From contig JBGALT010000018.1 in the NCBI GenBank assembly GCA_044223665.1, positions 12,320 through 76,319 of the forward strand: a DNA stretch of 64,000 nucleotides, in the 5' to 3' direction. Below the pieces are notes generated by a model. The model was not told where the DNA came from. It saw only the letters and a list, made by a program, of their open reading frames with translations, and ran no database searches. Shown piece after piece: positions 1-10,443 of the stretch (positions are counted from its first letter, which is position 1; every line of letters begins with the position of its first letter). The DNA comes from JBBSAT01 sp044223665. GTDB taxonomy: Bacteria > Myxococcota_A > Polyangia > Polyangiales > Sandaracinaceae. A program made the position numbers and the translations under genes.

Positions 1-144
1 CGCCTGCTGCTCGGCGCGGTGCGCCGCACCGCCCTCCGGCATCGTCACGTCCTCGTCCCACTCGAGGAGCGTCGCGCACGAGCCGAGCACCATCTGGTCG
101 CGCGAGCGGCGCAGGAGCTCGCGGTAGGCCTCCTCCGGGGTCAT
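1..144 (-). CDS. M32 (Taq-type) metallocarboxypeptidase, N-terminal fragment
   Basis: Only the first 48 codons lie in the window; the rest runs off the left edge. The translation begins MTPEEAYRELLRRSRD and continues with LLEWDEDVTMPEGGAAHRAEQ. That matches the conserved N-terminal segment of family M32 carboxypeptidases (usually a Leu-rich stretch, WDQ-T-MP-GG, then RAEQ). M32 enzymes are zinc-dependent cytoplasmic carboxypeptidases; the HExxH site would be outside the window. The ATG at 142-144 is the only sensible start. It is divergent from the ATP-grasp-like gene, with about 115 bp between them. The family call rests on one motif block. Confidence 0.75.
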   Translation of the reverse strand, partial: MTPEEAYRELLRRSRDQMVLGSCATLLEWDEDVTMPEGGAAHRAEQQA

Positions 145-258
145 CGCTCGGAGCCTTAGGCGCGGCTCGAGACATGTCCATCGAATCGACGTCGCGGCGC
201 CGAGCACCGCGCTCCTCCGATGGGTGGCAGTGCCTGCGCGCGTGCGTAGGAGCCTTCC

Positions 259-1719
259 ATGCGGACCCCGGTGGAGGAGGCGGGCCTCAGGGGGGCCGAG
301 CTCGCGGCCCAGGTCCACCGCGCGCTCGTGGCGATCGACGATGCCACGCTCTCGGAGCTGATGCACCGGATCGAAGCGCTGTCTCGCGCGCAGCGCTTCG
401 TCTACGAGCACGAAGGCCAGGCCGAGGTCATCCGGCTCTTGCCGATGCCGATCCCCGCGCTCCCCGATCAGCTGGCGTACGTGCGGGCGGCGACGCTCGC
501 GCTGCACGCCGCGCTCCGCCGCTTGCCCGACGCGTATTTCGCCGACCCCGACGTGCGCGAGGTCCTGCGCCTGCCGGATCGCGAGGAGGCGTGGCTCCGC
601 CGGCACTGGACCGAGCGCACGCGCCGACAGAACACGGTGATCGGTCGGCACGACGCGGTGATCGACCTCGCGTCGGCGGACTGGAAAGGGTCGCTCGCGT
701 TCCTCGAGCCGAACATGGGCGGCGTGGGCGGTCTGCAGATCGCGCCGACGGCGGCGCGGATCCTCGCCGAGACGGTGATGCCCGCGCTGCGAGCCCGCGA
801 TCGCGAGCTCGCGCTCGAGCCGACGCAGGACCCCCGCATGCTCCTCATGCAGGAGCTGATCGATCACCTGGAGACGACCGGACGCCGCGGGCGCACGCTC
901 TGTCTGCTCGAGCCGAAGTACGCGGGCTCCGGCCCCGACGAGCAGGCCGAGCTCTCGCGCTTCGTCCGCGCGCACTTCGGGCTCGAGGTGCTGCACGCCG
1001 ACCCGAGCGAGCTCCGCCTGGTGGGTGACGAGGTCACGCTCGAGGGGCGCGTGATCGATCTCGCGTACCGCGACTACGCGGTCGAGGACATCCTCGAGAT
1101 CGAGGACGAGGGCGTGGACGTGGCGCCGATGGAGCGGCTCTTCGCCGAGAACCGGATGGTGAGCACGATCGCCGCCGAGCTCGACCAGAAGAGCTGCTTC
1201 GAGGTCTTCACCGATCCCGTGCTCGCAGGGCGACACGCCTCCATCGACGAGCAGCGCTTCTTCCGCCGGCACCTGCCGTGGACGCGCCTCTTGCGGGACA
1301 CCCGCACGACGCTCGCCGACGGCACGACCGGGGATCTGCTCGCGTACGTCGCGCGCGAGCGCGAGCGGCTCGTGCTGAAGCCCAACCGGAGCTACGGCGG
1401 CGAGGGCATCACGCTCGGCCCCTCCTCGTCGCTGTCGTCGTGGGAGGCCCTGCTGAACGAGGTCTCGTCGCGGGGCCCCGAGCAAGAGCGCTGGGTCGTG
1501 CAGCGCCTCTTGCCCCTCCCCTCGCTCGAGCTGCCCTTCTTCGACGAAGGGGGCGTGCTGCGACGCGAGCCCTTCTTCGTGGTCTACGGGCTCGACGCGA
1601 GCGACTACGGCCTCGGCGTGCTCGTGCGCGCGTCGCAGAGCCGCGTCGTGAACGTGGCGCAGCGCGGCGGCGTGTGCGTGCTCGTGGTCGGGCACCCGCC
1701 CGGCAGCCTCGTGCTCTGA
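259..1719 (+). CDS. ATP-grasp-like (circularly permuted type) protein
   Basis: A 486-aa soluble protein with no signal peptide. Around residues 374-383 it has KPNRSYGGEG, a typical ATP-grasp nucleotide-binding loop. The preceding VIDLAYRDY segment resembles the circularly permuted ATP-grasp group found in glutathionylspermidine-synthase-like proteins. That group makes amide bonds using ATP, but the substrate cannot be told from sequence. The start is the ATG at 259, preceded by TAGGAG at a good distance. The gene stands alone between an M32 peptidase on the other strand and a convergent lipoprotein gene 36 bp past its stop. The fold call is fairly safe; the reaction is unknown. Confidence 0.6.
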   Translation: MRTPVEEAGLRGAELAAQVHRALVAIDDATLSELMHRIEALSRAQRFVYEHEGQAEVIRLLPMPIPALPDQLAYVRAATLALHAALRRLPDAYFADPDVREVLRLPDREEAWLRRHWTERTRRQNTVIGRHDAVIDLASADWKGSLAFLEPNMGGVGGLQIAPTAARILAETVMPALRARDRELALEPTQDPRMLLMQELIDHLETTGRRGRTLCLLEPKYAGSGPDEQAELSRFVRAHFGLEVLHADPSELRLVGDEVTLEGRVIDLAYRDYAVEDILEIEDEGVDVAPMERLFAENRMVSTIAAELDQKSCFEVFTDPVLAGRHASIDEQRFFRRHLPWTRLLRDTRTTLADGTTGDLLAYVARERERLVLKPNRSYGGEGITLGPSSSLSSWEALLNEVSSRGPEQERWVVQRLLPLPSLELPFFDEGGVLRREPFFVVYGLDASDYGLGVLVRASQSRVVNVAQRGGVCVLVVGHPPGSLVL

Positions 1720-1755
1720 CGAGACCCGGGCGCCCTCGATCGAGGACATGCCGTC

Positions 1756-2598
1756 CTACGGAGCCTCGCAGATGAACGCGAGCCGATCGGTACAGGGCAC
1801 GTCGCTCCACGCGCCGGTGCTGCCGCGGATGCGAGCGCAGGGGCCCGAGCCGTCGGGCTCCGCCGACTCCCACGAGGTGAAGCGAGGGCTCGTCCCGTCC
1901 TCCCACACGAGCAAGGGCGTGGTGTGCAGGCCAATCCACGCGTACTGGCCGAGGATGGCGAGCATGCGCGCCTGATCGCTGACGAACGTGTTCTCGGCCG
2001 CGTCGTCGATCACGACGAGGTGATAGCCGAAGCTCTCGCACTCGGTCTCGGCCTCGTCGCGGCGCATCGTCGACGGGCAGAGCGCGTACGAATGGCCGAG
2101 ATAGGCGCGAACCTGGCAGCCGAAGCCGGTCCCGCAGCGCGTGACTCCGTCGTCGACGGTGCCGTCGCAGTCGTCGTCCTCTCCGTTGCAGGTCTCGGAG
2201 CCGCCCGGGTGGATCTGGGGCACGAGGTCGTTGCAGTCGCCTCCGCGCACGATCGTGCGGATACCGTCCGGAGGCCCGGTGCACGACGGAATGGGCGCGC
2301 CGTCGTCCCCGAAGCCGTCGAAGTCCTCGTCCGGGTAGTAGACGACGAGCGCGTCGCCGCAGCCTCCGTCGACCGGCACTGCGGCGTCGACCCGCGCGGC
2401 GTCCACCGCGGCCGCGTCGGGATCGCCAGTGTCGCCGCGCGCGGCGTCCACCGATGCGTCGGAGAGGGTGGCGTCGCTGCCCGCGGCGTCACGCCCCGGC
2501 GAGCCCGCCTCCCAGGGATCGAGCGGACGAATCGCCGTGCAGGCGCTCGCGGCCGACGAGACGATCGCCAGACCGACCACGAGGAGGCGAGGGTCCAC
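1756..2598 (-). CDS. Lipoprotein with MopE-type repeat and C-type lectin domain
   Basis: A 280-aa exported protein. I chose the GTG at 2596-2598 because it directly precedes a hydrophobic signal sequence ending in a lipobox-like SAASAC; a longer in-frame start at 2748 would put 50 unlikely residues in front. After the Cys comes an Asp/Ala-rich stalk with DAA and VDA repeats. Next is a MopE-like block (DCNDLVPQIHPGGSETCNG then EDDDCDG), seen in Ca- or Cu-binding surface proteins. The C-terminal 130 residues form a C-type lectin-like domain: MRRDEAETEC, WIGLH, WEDGTSPRFTSW and a final AFICEAP. It probably sits on the cell surface and binds carbohydrate or another ligand. It is divergent from the next lipoprotein gene. 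Confidence 0.7.
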   Translation of the reverse strand: MDPRLLVVGLAIVSSAASACTAIRPLDPWEAGSPGRDAAGSDATLSDASVDAARGDTGDPDAAAVDAARVDAAVPVDGGCGDALVVYYPDEDFDGFGDDGAPIPSCTGPPDGIRTIVRGGDCNDLVPQIHPGGSETCNGEDDDCDGTVDDGVTRCGTGFGCQVRAYLGHSYALCPSTMRRDEAETECESFGYHLVVIDDAAENTFVSDQARMLAILGQYAWIGLHTTPLLVWEDGTSPRFTSWESAEPDGSGPCARIRGSTGAWSDVPCTDRLAFICEAP

Positions 2599-2848
2599 CC
2601 AACGATGGTCGGAGCGCTCCGCCCGGCCGTCAAGCTCTCCGGCGGGCGGGTGGATGTCCGCGGCGAGAGGCGGCCCCGCGGGCGGCGCGGCATCTCTCCC
2701 CGGTCGCGCCCGGAGCGTGTGTGACGATCCACGCGAAGCACTGGGCACCCTGGTCGCAGAGGCGTGACAGCGGATAGAATCCGGCGGAAACGCGGGGGGG
2801 GCACGCCACGTGCTCCGCGAGGCGATCTCGAGAACGGAGGGTGTGTCG
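2599..2848. promoter_or_regulatory. Divergent intergenic region with a possible -10 element
   Basis: This 250-bp region separates two divergent lipoprotein genes. On the plus strand TAGAAT lies at 2775-2780, which fits a sigma-70-type -10 box, about 70 bp before the ATG at 2849. No convincing -35 box is visible. A ribosome-binding sequence GGAGGG lies just before the downstream ATG. The region is otherwise GC-rich with no open frame I would support. Confidence 0.3.
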
Positions 2849-3790
2849 ATGAAGCGGATGCTGGGGTGCCTGTTCGTGCTGACGCTCGCGGGCTGTCCAC
2901 AACGGAGCGGTACGCTCGACTACGGGGATTCGGAGCAGCTGTGCGTCGCCATCTCGGCCTGCATGGGCAGCTACGGAAGCACCGGCAGCTGCGTCGGCAG
3001 CTACGTCGGGCGCCCCCTCTCGCAACGCTACGGCTCGGCGTTCCTCTGCATGATCGAAGCGGCCGGGCGCGGCGACTGCGTCGCCGTGCGGGCGTGCGCC
3101 GGCCTCACGACGCAGCTCGATGCGAGCTGCACGTCGAGCTCGACCTCGTCGAGCATGTGCAGCGGAGGCAACGTGGTCGGATGCTCGCCCGGAGACAGCT
3201 CGACCGTCCCGCACCTCTACCAGAACACCTGCAGCGTGCTCGGCGCGTCGTGCTTGACCTCGTCGACGGGCCGCGCCGGCTGCTACTACGGCACCTGCGC
3301 GTGGGACGGTGGGCGCTGCACGTCGAGCACCCACTACCAGTACTGCTACGACGGGGTCATCGACAGCGACACGGAGTGCCAGCCCGGCTCCACGTGTCGG
3401 GAGACGTCGAGCGGCGGCTTCACCAGCGCGAGCTGCGTCGGTGGCGATCTCTGCACGCGATCGACCTGCGAGGGCAACAGCTACCGGTACTGCGCATACG
3501 TCGACGAGACGAGCCGCCGCCTCGACCCACCGGTGGACTGCGGCGCGCTCGGCGCGCACTGCATCCTCGACACCGACGGCGCGCACTGCGAGCCCGACGG
3601 CATCGAGTGCGACCCGTCGACCTTCAGCGACGGCTGCCTCGGCAATGCGCTTCGCTACTGCGGCCCCGACGGGCGCATCCACCAGTACGACTGCCGCGCG
3701 CGCTCGTTCGCGGGCTGCCGCGAGGCGACGACGTCGTTCGGATCGACGTACGCCTACTGCGCGCCGAGCGGGCTCGACCTGCACCTCTGA
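2849..3790 (+). CDS. Cys-rich lipoprotein of unknown function
   Basis: A 313-aa protein. The ATG at 2849 is preceded by GGAGGG and begins MKRMLGCLFVLTLAGC, a clear type II signal peptide; the in-frame start at 2810 lacks these features. The mature part is rich in Cys, Ser and Thr with regularly spaced cysteines (for example YYGTCAWDGGRC, YQYCYDG, YRYCAYV, LRYCGPDGR), suggesting small disulfide-bonded modules repeated about every 50-60 residues. I do not recognise a named family. It is probably anchored in the outer membrane facing the surface or periplasm. Confidence 0.65.
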   Translation: MKRMLGCLFVLTLAGCPQRSGTLDYGDSEQLCVAISACMGSYGSTGSCVGSYVGRPLSQRYGSAFLCMIEAAGRGDCVAVRACAGLTTQLDASCTSSSTSSSMCSGGNVVGCSPGDSSTVPHLYQNTCSVLGASCLTSSTGRAGCYYGTCAWDGGRCTSSTHYQYCYDGVIDSDTECQPGSTCRETSSGGFTSASCVGGDLCTRSTCEGNSYRYCAYVDETSRRLDPPVDCGALGAHCILDTDGAHCEPDGIECDPSTFSDGCLGNALRYCGPDGRIHQYDCRARSFAGCREATTSFGSTYAYCAPSGLDLHL

Positions 3791-3832
3791 TCGCCAGGGG
3801 CGTGATCGAGCCCTCCATCGCGTCCGCCGCCG

Positions 3833-3867
3833 CCCCTCACCCAGCCTCTCCCAACAAGTGGGAGAGG
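3833..3867. repeat. REP-like hairpin element (CCTCTCCCA...TGGGAGAGG)
   Basis: A perfect 9-bp inverted repeat (3845-3853 with 3859-3867) encloses a 5-base loop and is preceded by CCCCTCACCCAG. This matches the widespread bacterial REP-like element of the form CCCTCACCC-CTCTCCC-loop-GGGAGAGG. A degenerate half copy (CCCTCTCCCACTTCGTG) lies about 70 bp on, near 3924-3940. The element sits between two convergent genes, so it may also act in transcription termination. Confidence 0.6.
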
Positions 3868-4019
3868 AGCCGAGCTCCGAGATCCCGCACTCTCCGTGCT
3901 CGACGGACCAACCAGGGCGGCGGTCCCTCTCCCACTTCGTGCGCTGACCATTCATCGCATCTCGATCGCCCGCTACGTCTCGCTCCCGCCGGCGGGCGCA
4001 GCCGACCACGCCCCGAAGG

Positions 4020-4751
4020 TCAGGGCCGCAGGAGCGAGCTGAGGAACGAGGCGACCATGTCGTAGGACGGAAGGTCCCCGACCTCGACGCGACCGGGCGC
4101 GAAGCGCTTCATCGCCGCAGCCCGGCGCTCGCGCTCTTCCTTCTGCAAGAGGCCTCCGGCGTCGATGAACTCGAGCACCCGCGCCAGCTCGTCCTGATCG
4201 AACCACACCCCGTGCTCGTTGCAGTAGTCGATGACGATGCCGGAGCGATCGGCGAACCCTCGGCGGCTCATCGTCTTCTTGCAGTACGGGCAGGGAAGAT
4301 AGGCCGCCTTCTCGGGCGCTGCGGGCGCGACGGCGATCGGGCGCATGCGCAGGCCGGCGCTCGCCTCCGTTCGGCGGGTGATGCGCTCGAGCACCGGGTG
4401 CTCCACGAAGAGGCCCGTGCAGCGCATGCACTCGGCGACGCGGTGGTCGCCCACCCGCACCGCCGCGAGCGGCGTGTCCGAGCAGCGCGGGCACGACGCG
4501 CTCACCGCGCCCTCGAGCCCCTCGAGCTCGAGAATGGCAGCGCAGTGACTGCAGTGCTTTCGCCCCGCGCGCTCGAGCGCGAAGCACGACGGGCAGCGCA
4601 CGGTCGCGAGCTCGGCCTGGCAGTGCCGACAGCTCCGCGCCTCGAACCCCACGGGCGCCCCGCACGCCGGGCAGCGCAGCGTCTCCGCCTCGGCGGGGGG
4701 CTCGGGAGCGAGGCCCGTCAGCGGATCGTCGTCGAGGTTGCGGAACGACAT
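4020..4751 (-). CDS. Multi-zinc-ribbon protein (zf-TFIIB family)
   Basis: A 243-aa soluble protein with a string of zinc-binding CxxC pairs. Residues 26-85 carry CPACGAP, CRHCQ, CPSC and CSHC. The next block is CPRC...CMRC, then CPYCKKTMSRRGF ... YCNEHGVWFDQDEL. The last block is the signature of the zf-TFIIB family (PF13453). Such proteins probably bind metal and contact nucleic acid or protein, but no function is established. The ATG at 4749-4751 has no Shine-Dalgarno; instead TAGGAT ends 7 bases upstream, which suggests a leaderless transcript. Confidence 0.75.
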   Translation of the reverse strand: MSFRNLDDDPLTGLAPEPPAEAETLRCPACGAPVGFEARSCRHCQAELATVRCPSCFALERAGRKHCSHCAAILELEGLEGAVSASCPRCSDTPLAAVRVGDHRVAECMRCTGLFVEHPVLERITRRTEASAGLRMRPIAVAPAAPEKAAYLPCPYCKKTMSRRGFADRSGIVIDYCNEHGVWFDQDELARVLEFIDAGGLLQKEERERRAAAMKRFAPGRVEVGDLPSYDMVASFLSSLLRP

Positions 4752-4758
4752 GCCTGCG

Positions 4759-4764
4759 ATCCTA
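4759..4764 (-). promoter_or_regulatory. Putative -10 box of a leaderless transcript
   Basis: On the minus strand TAGGAT lies 7 bases before the ATG of the zinc-ribbon gene, with no Shine-Dalgarno between them. Transcription starting 6-8 bases after a -10 box would begin at the start codon. Confidence 0.4.
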
Positions 4765-4811
4765 TCGTGCGACCTTCGTCGCGTCGACGCGTCACCGACG
4801 GCGCCGGCGCA

Positions 4812-6509
<1,698 letters not shown>

Positions 6510-6745
6510 GGGGCCGATCGCTCCGTAAGTCGCCGCGGCGGGCTTGTCACCCGACTGCGACGCTTGGAGGACGCATAGCCCGGATCGCTTCTTCCCCGCG
6601 CTTTCTCGGCGGGGCGGCGCCGGCCCATACCTCTTTCTACCCGTCCGTTCTCGACGAGGGGCCGAACCCGTGCCACCTTGCCCGCCCGCGTCGCTTGGGG
6701 GCGAACGCCCCCGACGCACGCGTCGGAACCGGATCGGATCGGAAC

Positions 6746-9619
6746 ATGAGCAGCAACGGCACGGCCCTCGTCATCGTCGAGTCGCCCGCAAAGGCGCGCA
6801 CCATCGCCGGCTATCTCGGCGACGGATACGTCGTCGAGTCTTCCATCGGGCACATCCGCGATCTGCCCAAGAGCGCCGACGACATCCCCCCGGCGCTCAA
6901 GAAGACCCCGTGGGCCAAGCTCGGCGTGGACGTGGAGAACGACTTCAAGCCGCTCTACGTCGTCGACGCCGACAAGAAGCACCACGTCGCGCACCTCAAG
7001 CACCTGCTCAAGGACGCCGACGAGCTCTATCTCGCGACCGACGAAGACCGCGAGGGAGAGAGCATCGCGTGGCACCTGATCGAGGTGCTGCAGCCCAAGG
7101 TGCCGGTGCACCGGATGGTGTTCCACGAGATCACCAAGAAGGCGATCAACGAGGCCATCGAGCACCCGCGCGAGATCGATCGCCGGCTCGTGAACGCGCA
7201 GGAAGCGCGCCGCATCCTCGACCGCCTCTACGGCTACGAGGTCTCGCCCGTGCTGTGGAAGAAGGTGCTGCCGCGCCTCTCCGCCGGCCGCGTGCAGAGC
7301 GTCGCGACGCGCATCCTCGTGGAGCGCGAGCGCGAGCGCATGAAGTTCCGCCCCGCGGTCTACTGGGACCTCGAGGCCACGCTCGCCACGAAGGACGGCG
7401 TGGAGCTGACGGCCACGCTCCAGACGGTCGACGGCAAGCGCCTCGCGACCGGCAAGGACTTCGACGGCACCGGCAAGCTCGTCAAGCCCGACGCGCTCGT
7501 CCTCGACGAGGCCGGCGCGCAGGCGCTCGCGACGGGCCTCGAGGGGCGCACGCTCGAGGTCGGCTCGATCGAGCGCAAGCCCTACCGCCGCACGCCCTCG
7601 CCGCCGTTCATGACGTCGACGCTCCAGCAGGAAGCGTCGCGCAAGCTGCGCTTCAGCGCGCAGCGCACGATGAAGGCCGCGCAGCGCCTCTACGAGGGCG
7701 GCCACATCACCTACATGCGCACGGACTCCACGACGCTCAGCGACACCGCGCTCGCCGCCGCGCGCCGCACCATCGAGACGCTCTACGGCAGCGAGCACGT
7801 GCCGCCCGCCCCGCGTACCTACGCGAACAAGGTGAAGAACGCGCAGGAGGCCCACGAGGCCATCCGCCCCGCCGGCGACACCTGGCGCACGCCCGACGAG
7901 ATGGCGCAGGCGCTCGAGCCCGATCAGGCGAAGGTCTACGAGCTCGTCTGGAAGCGCACCGTCGCCTCGCAGATGAAGGACGCGGCGGGCGAGACCGTCA
8001 GCGTGCGCATCGGCGGCAAGTCGGCCGACGGGCGCGCGGTCGAGCTGACGACCTCGGGCCTCACGATCACCTTCCCCGGCTTCTTCCGCGCGTACGTCGA
8101 GGGCTCCGACGATCCGGACGCCGAGCTCGAGAACCGCGAGAAGCACCTGCCCCCGCTGAACGAGAAGGACGCGCTCGCCGCGCGCGCGCTCCGGGCCGAT
8201 CGCCACGAGACGCAGCCGCTCGCTCGCTACACGGAAGCCTCTCTCGTGCGTCGGCTCGAGGAGCTCGGCGTGGGCCGCCCGTCCACGTACGCGAGCACGA
8301 TCGGCACGATCCAGGACCGCGGCTACGTGATCCGCAAGGGCACGGCGCTGGTGCCCTCGTTCACCGCGTTCGCGGTCGTCTCGCTGCTCGAGAAGCACTT
8401 CCCGCGTCTGGTCGACTACGCCTTCACCGCCAAGATGGAGGACGACCTCGACGCCATCGCGGCGGGCAGCGCATCGGCGGTGCCGTGGCTGAAGCGGTTC
8501 TACTTCGGCGGCGCGCCGACGTCAGCGGGCAACGTCGCGGCGCCCGAGGCGGGCGCGATGCTCGAGGGCGACGGTCCGCTCGAGATGGGCCTGCGCGCGC
8601 TCGTGAACACGAACCTCGGCGAGATCGACGCGCGCGCCGTGAACTCGATCCCGATCGGCAAGGACGAGAACGGCGTCGACGTGGTCGCGCGCGTCGGGCG
8701 CTACGGCCCCTACGTGCAGCGCGGCGAGGACACGGTCTCGCTGGCCGAGGACATGGCGCCCGACGAGCTGACGGTCGAGAAGGCGCTCGCGCTGCTCTCC
8801 GCGCCGAGCGGCGATCGCGAGCTCGGCCAGGACCCGGCGACGGGACAGCCCGTGCTCGTGCGCGTCGGACGCTACGGCGCGTACGTGCAGCTCGGCGAGG
8901 CCGGCAACGCCAAGGCCGAGAAGCCCAAGACGGCGTCCCTGCTCAGCACGATGCAGCCGGCGACGCTCACGCTCGAGGACGCGCTCAAGCTGCTGAGCCT
9001 GCCGCGCGAGATCGGGCACGACCCGGCCGACGGCGAGATCATCACGGCGCAGAACGGCCGGTTCGGCCCGTACATCACGAAGGGCAAGGAGAGCCGCTCG
9101 CTGGCGACCGAAGACCAGATCTTCGGGATCACGCTGCCCGAGGCGCTCGCGCTGCTCGCCCAGCCGAAGGAGCGCGGCCGTCGTCGCGCCGCCGGCGCCG
9201 CGGCGGGCCCGCTCAAGGAGCTGGGCGACGATCCGGTGAGCAAGAAGAAGATCGTCCTCAAGGAGGGCCGCTTCGGCCACTACGTCACCGACGGCGACAC
9301 CAACGCGACGCTGCGCAAGGGCGACTCGCCCGAGTCGATCACGCCCGAGCGGGCGCAAGAGCTGCTCGCCGAGCGGCGCGAGCGCGAGGCGAGCGGTCAG
9401 GTCGGTCGCGGGAGGCGTGGCCGAGGCCGACGCGGCGGCGGAGCACCGAGGGCGGCAGCCGCTCCCAAGGCGGCGAAGGCCGCGAAGGCACCCAAGGCGC
9501 CCAAGGCACCCAAGGCACCCAAGGCCGCGAAGGCAGAGAGCGCGCCCAAGGCCCCCAAGAAGAAGAGCGGTGCCAAGAAGAAGCCGGCGGCGAGCGAGGG
9601 CAGCGAGCCCTCGGCGTGA
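6746..9619 (+). CDS. topA: DNA topoisomerase I (type IA)
   Basis: A 957-aa enzyme that relaxes negative supercoils. It starts with the TOPRIM domain (ALVIVESPAKARTIAGYLG). The catalytic tyrosine is Tyr323 in ITYMRTDST. The usual C-terminal zinc fingers are absent. Instead there are four topoisomerase C-terminal repeats with the motif GR(Y/F)GPYV or close variants (VGRYGPYVQRG, VGRYGAYVQLG, NGRFGPYITKG, EGRFGHYVTDG). The last 90 residues are a Lys/Ala/Pro-rich, histone H1-like tail. I chose the ATG at 6746 because the conserved domain starts immediately after it; an in-frame ATG at 6695 adds 17 residues. The stop overlaps the start of the next gene (GTGA), so the two are probably co-translated. 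Confidence 0.95.
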   Translation: MSSNGTALVIVESPAKARTIAGYLGDGYVVESSIGHIRDLPKSADDIPPALKKTPWAKLGVDVENDFKPLYVVDADKKHHVAHLKHLLKDADELYLATDEDREGESIAWHLIEVLQPKVPVHRMVFHEITKKAINEAIEHPREIDRRLVNAQEARRILDRLYGYEVSPVLWKKVLPRLSAGRVQSVATRILVERERERMKFRPAVYWDLEATLATKDGVELTATLQTVDGKRLATGKDFDGTGKLVKPDALVLDEAGAQALATGLEGRTLEVGSIERKPYRRTPSPPFMTSTLQQEASRKLRFSAQRTMKAAQRLYEGGHITYMRTDSTTLSDTALAAARRTIETLYGSEHVPPAPRTYANKVKNAQEAHEAIRPAGDTWRTPDEMAQALEPDQAKVYELVWKRTVASQMKDAAGETVSVRIGGKSADGRAVELTTSGLTITFPGFFRAYVEGSDDPDAELENREKHLPPLNEKDALAARALRADRHETQPLARYTEASLVRRLEELGVGRPSTYASTIGTIQDRGYVIRKGTALVPSFTAFAVVSLLEKHFPRLVDYAFTAKMEDDLDAIAAGSASAVPWLKRFYFGGAPTSAGNVAAPEAGAMLEGDGPLEMGLRALVNTNLGEIDARAVNSIPIGKDENGVDVVARVGRYGPYVQRGEDTVSLAEDMAPDELTVEKALALLSAPSGDRELGQDPATGQPVLVRVGRYGAYVQLGEAGNAKAEKPKTASLLSTMQPATLTLEDALKLLSLPREIGHDPADGEIITAQNGRFGPYITKGKESRSLATEDQIFGITLPEALALLAQPKERGRRRAAGAAAGPLKELGDDPVSKKKIVLKEGRFGHYVTDGDTNATLRKGDSPESITPERAQELLAERREREASGQVGRGRRGRGRRGGGAPRAAAAPKAAKAAKAPKAPKAPKAPKAAKAESAPKAPKKKSGAKKKPAASEGSEPSA
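9464..9540 (+). repeat. Short tandem repeat encoding the K/A/P tail of TopA
   Basis: A run of near-identical 9-bp units of the form CCCAAGGCA or GCGAAGGCC encodes repeated (A/P)KA tripeptides. It stays in frame with topA and is a coding repeat, not a separate element. Length variation between strains would be expected. Confidence 0.6.
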
Positions 9620-10443
9620 CGACCCTCATCGCCGGCTGCGGGTACGTCGGGAGCGCGCTCGCCGCGCGTCTCGTCGCCCGCGGTGAGCGGGTGATCGCCC
9701 TGACCCGATCGGGGCGGGCCTTGCCCGAGGGGGTGACGCCGCTGCGGGCGAGCCTGCCCGACGAGGACCTGTCGCTCCCACGCGAGATCGAGCGCGTGGT
9801 GTACGCCGTCGCGCCCGACGAGCGCAGCGACGCGGCCTACGAGCGCGCCTATCCAGACGGCGTACGGTCCGTGCTGGCGGCGATCGCGCGGAGCGGTGCC
9901 GCCCTCGATCGCTTCGTGCTCGTCTCGAGCACCGCCGTCTACGCCGAGGACGCGGGCGGCCTCGTCGGACCGGCCGGGCCCTACGCGACCGGGACGCCCG
10001 AGCGCGTCCTCGAGGCCGAGCGCGCCCTTCCCGACGAGACCGGGGTCGTGGCGCGCCTCAGCGGCATCTACGGGCCCGGCCGCGACCGGATCGTGCGCGC
10101 CGTCCGCGAGGGGCGCACCGTCGGGGAGCCGGGGCGCGTGGGCAACCGCATCCACCGCGACGACGCGGCCGCGGCGATCGAGCACCTGCTCTTCCTGTCG
10201 CGCCCCTTCGCGCGCGTCTACGACGTCACCGACACGGCCTCGGTGCCGATGGGCGAGCTCTTCGCCTGGATCGCGCGCGAGATCGGCGTCGGGCTCGATC
10301 CCGCGCTGACGAGCGTCCCGCCGATACGCACCGGCAAGCGCATCGAGCCGCGGCAGCTCGCCCTGAGCGGCTTCTCGTTCCGCTACCCGAGCTACCGCGA
10401 AGGCTACGGGGAGATGATCAGGGGATCGACTTCGTCCCCGTGA
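9616..10443 (+). CDS. NAD-dependent epimerase/SDR family protein (YeeZ-like)
   Basis: A 275-aa atypical short-chain dehydrogenase. The N-terminus has the Rossmann dinucleotide loop (IAGCGYVGSALAARL), followed by VLVSSTAVY and SGIYGPGRDR, as in the YeeZ/SDR_a5 group. The usual YxxxK pair is not obvious, so catalytic activity is uncertain. The start GTG at 9616-9618 overlaps the topA stop in a GTGA junction. Its 3' end overlaps the convergent DUF502 gene by 26 bp (10418-10443). Substrate unknown. Confidence 0.75.
   Translation: MTTLIAGCGYVGSALAARLVARGERVIALTRSGRALPEGVTPLRASLPDEDLSLPREIERVVYAVAPDERSDAAYERAYPDGVRSVLAAIARSGAALDRFVLVSSTAVYAEDAGGLVGPAGPYATGTPERVLEAERALPDETGVVARLSGIYGPGRDRIVRAVREGRTVGEPGRVGNRIHRDDAAAAIEHLLFLSRPFARVYDVTDTASVPMGELFAWIAREIGVGLDPALTSVPPIRTGKRIEPRQLALSGFSFRYPSYREGYGEMIRGSTSSP

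Noticed and set aside
9464..9540. Possible CRISPR-like or regulatory repeats in the topA tail
   Set aside because: The units are 9 bp, in frame and without spacers; they encode the K/A/P tail.
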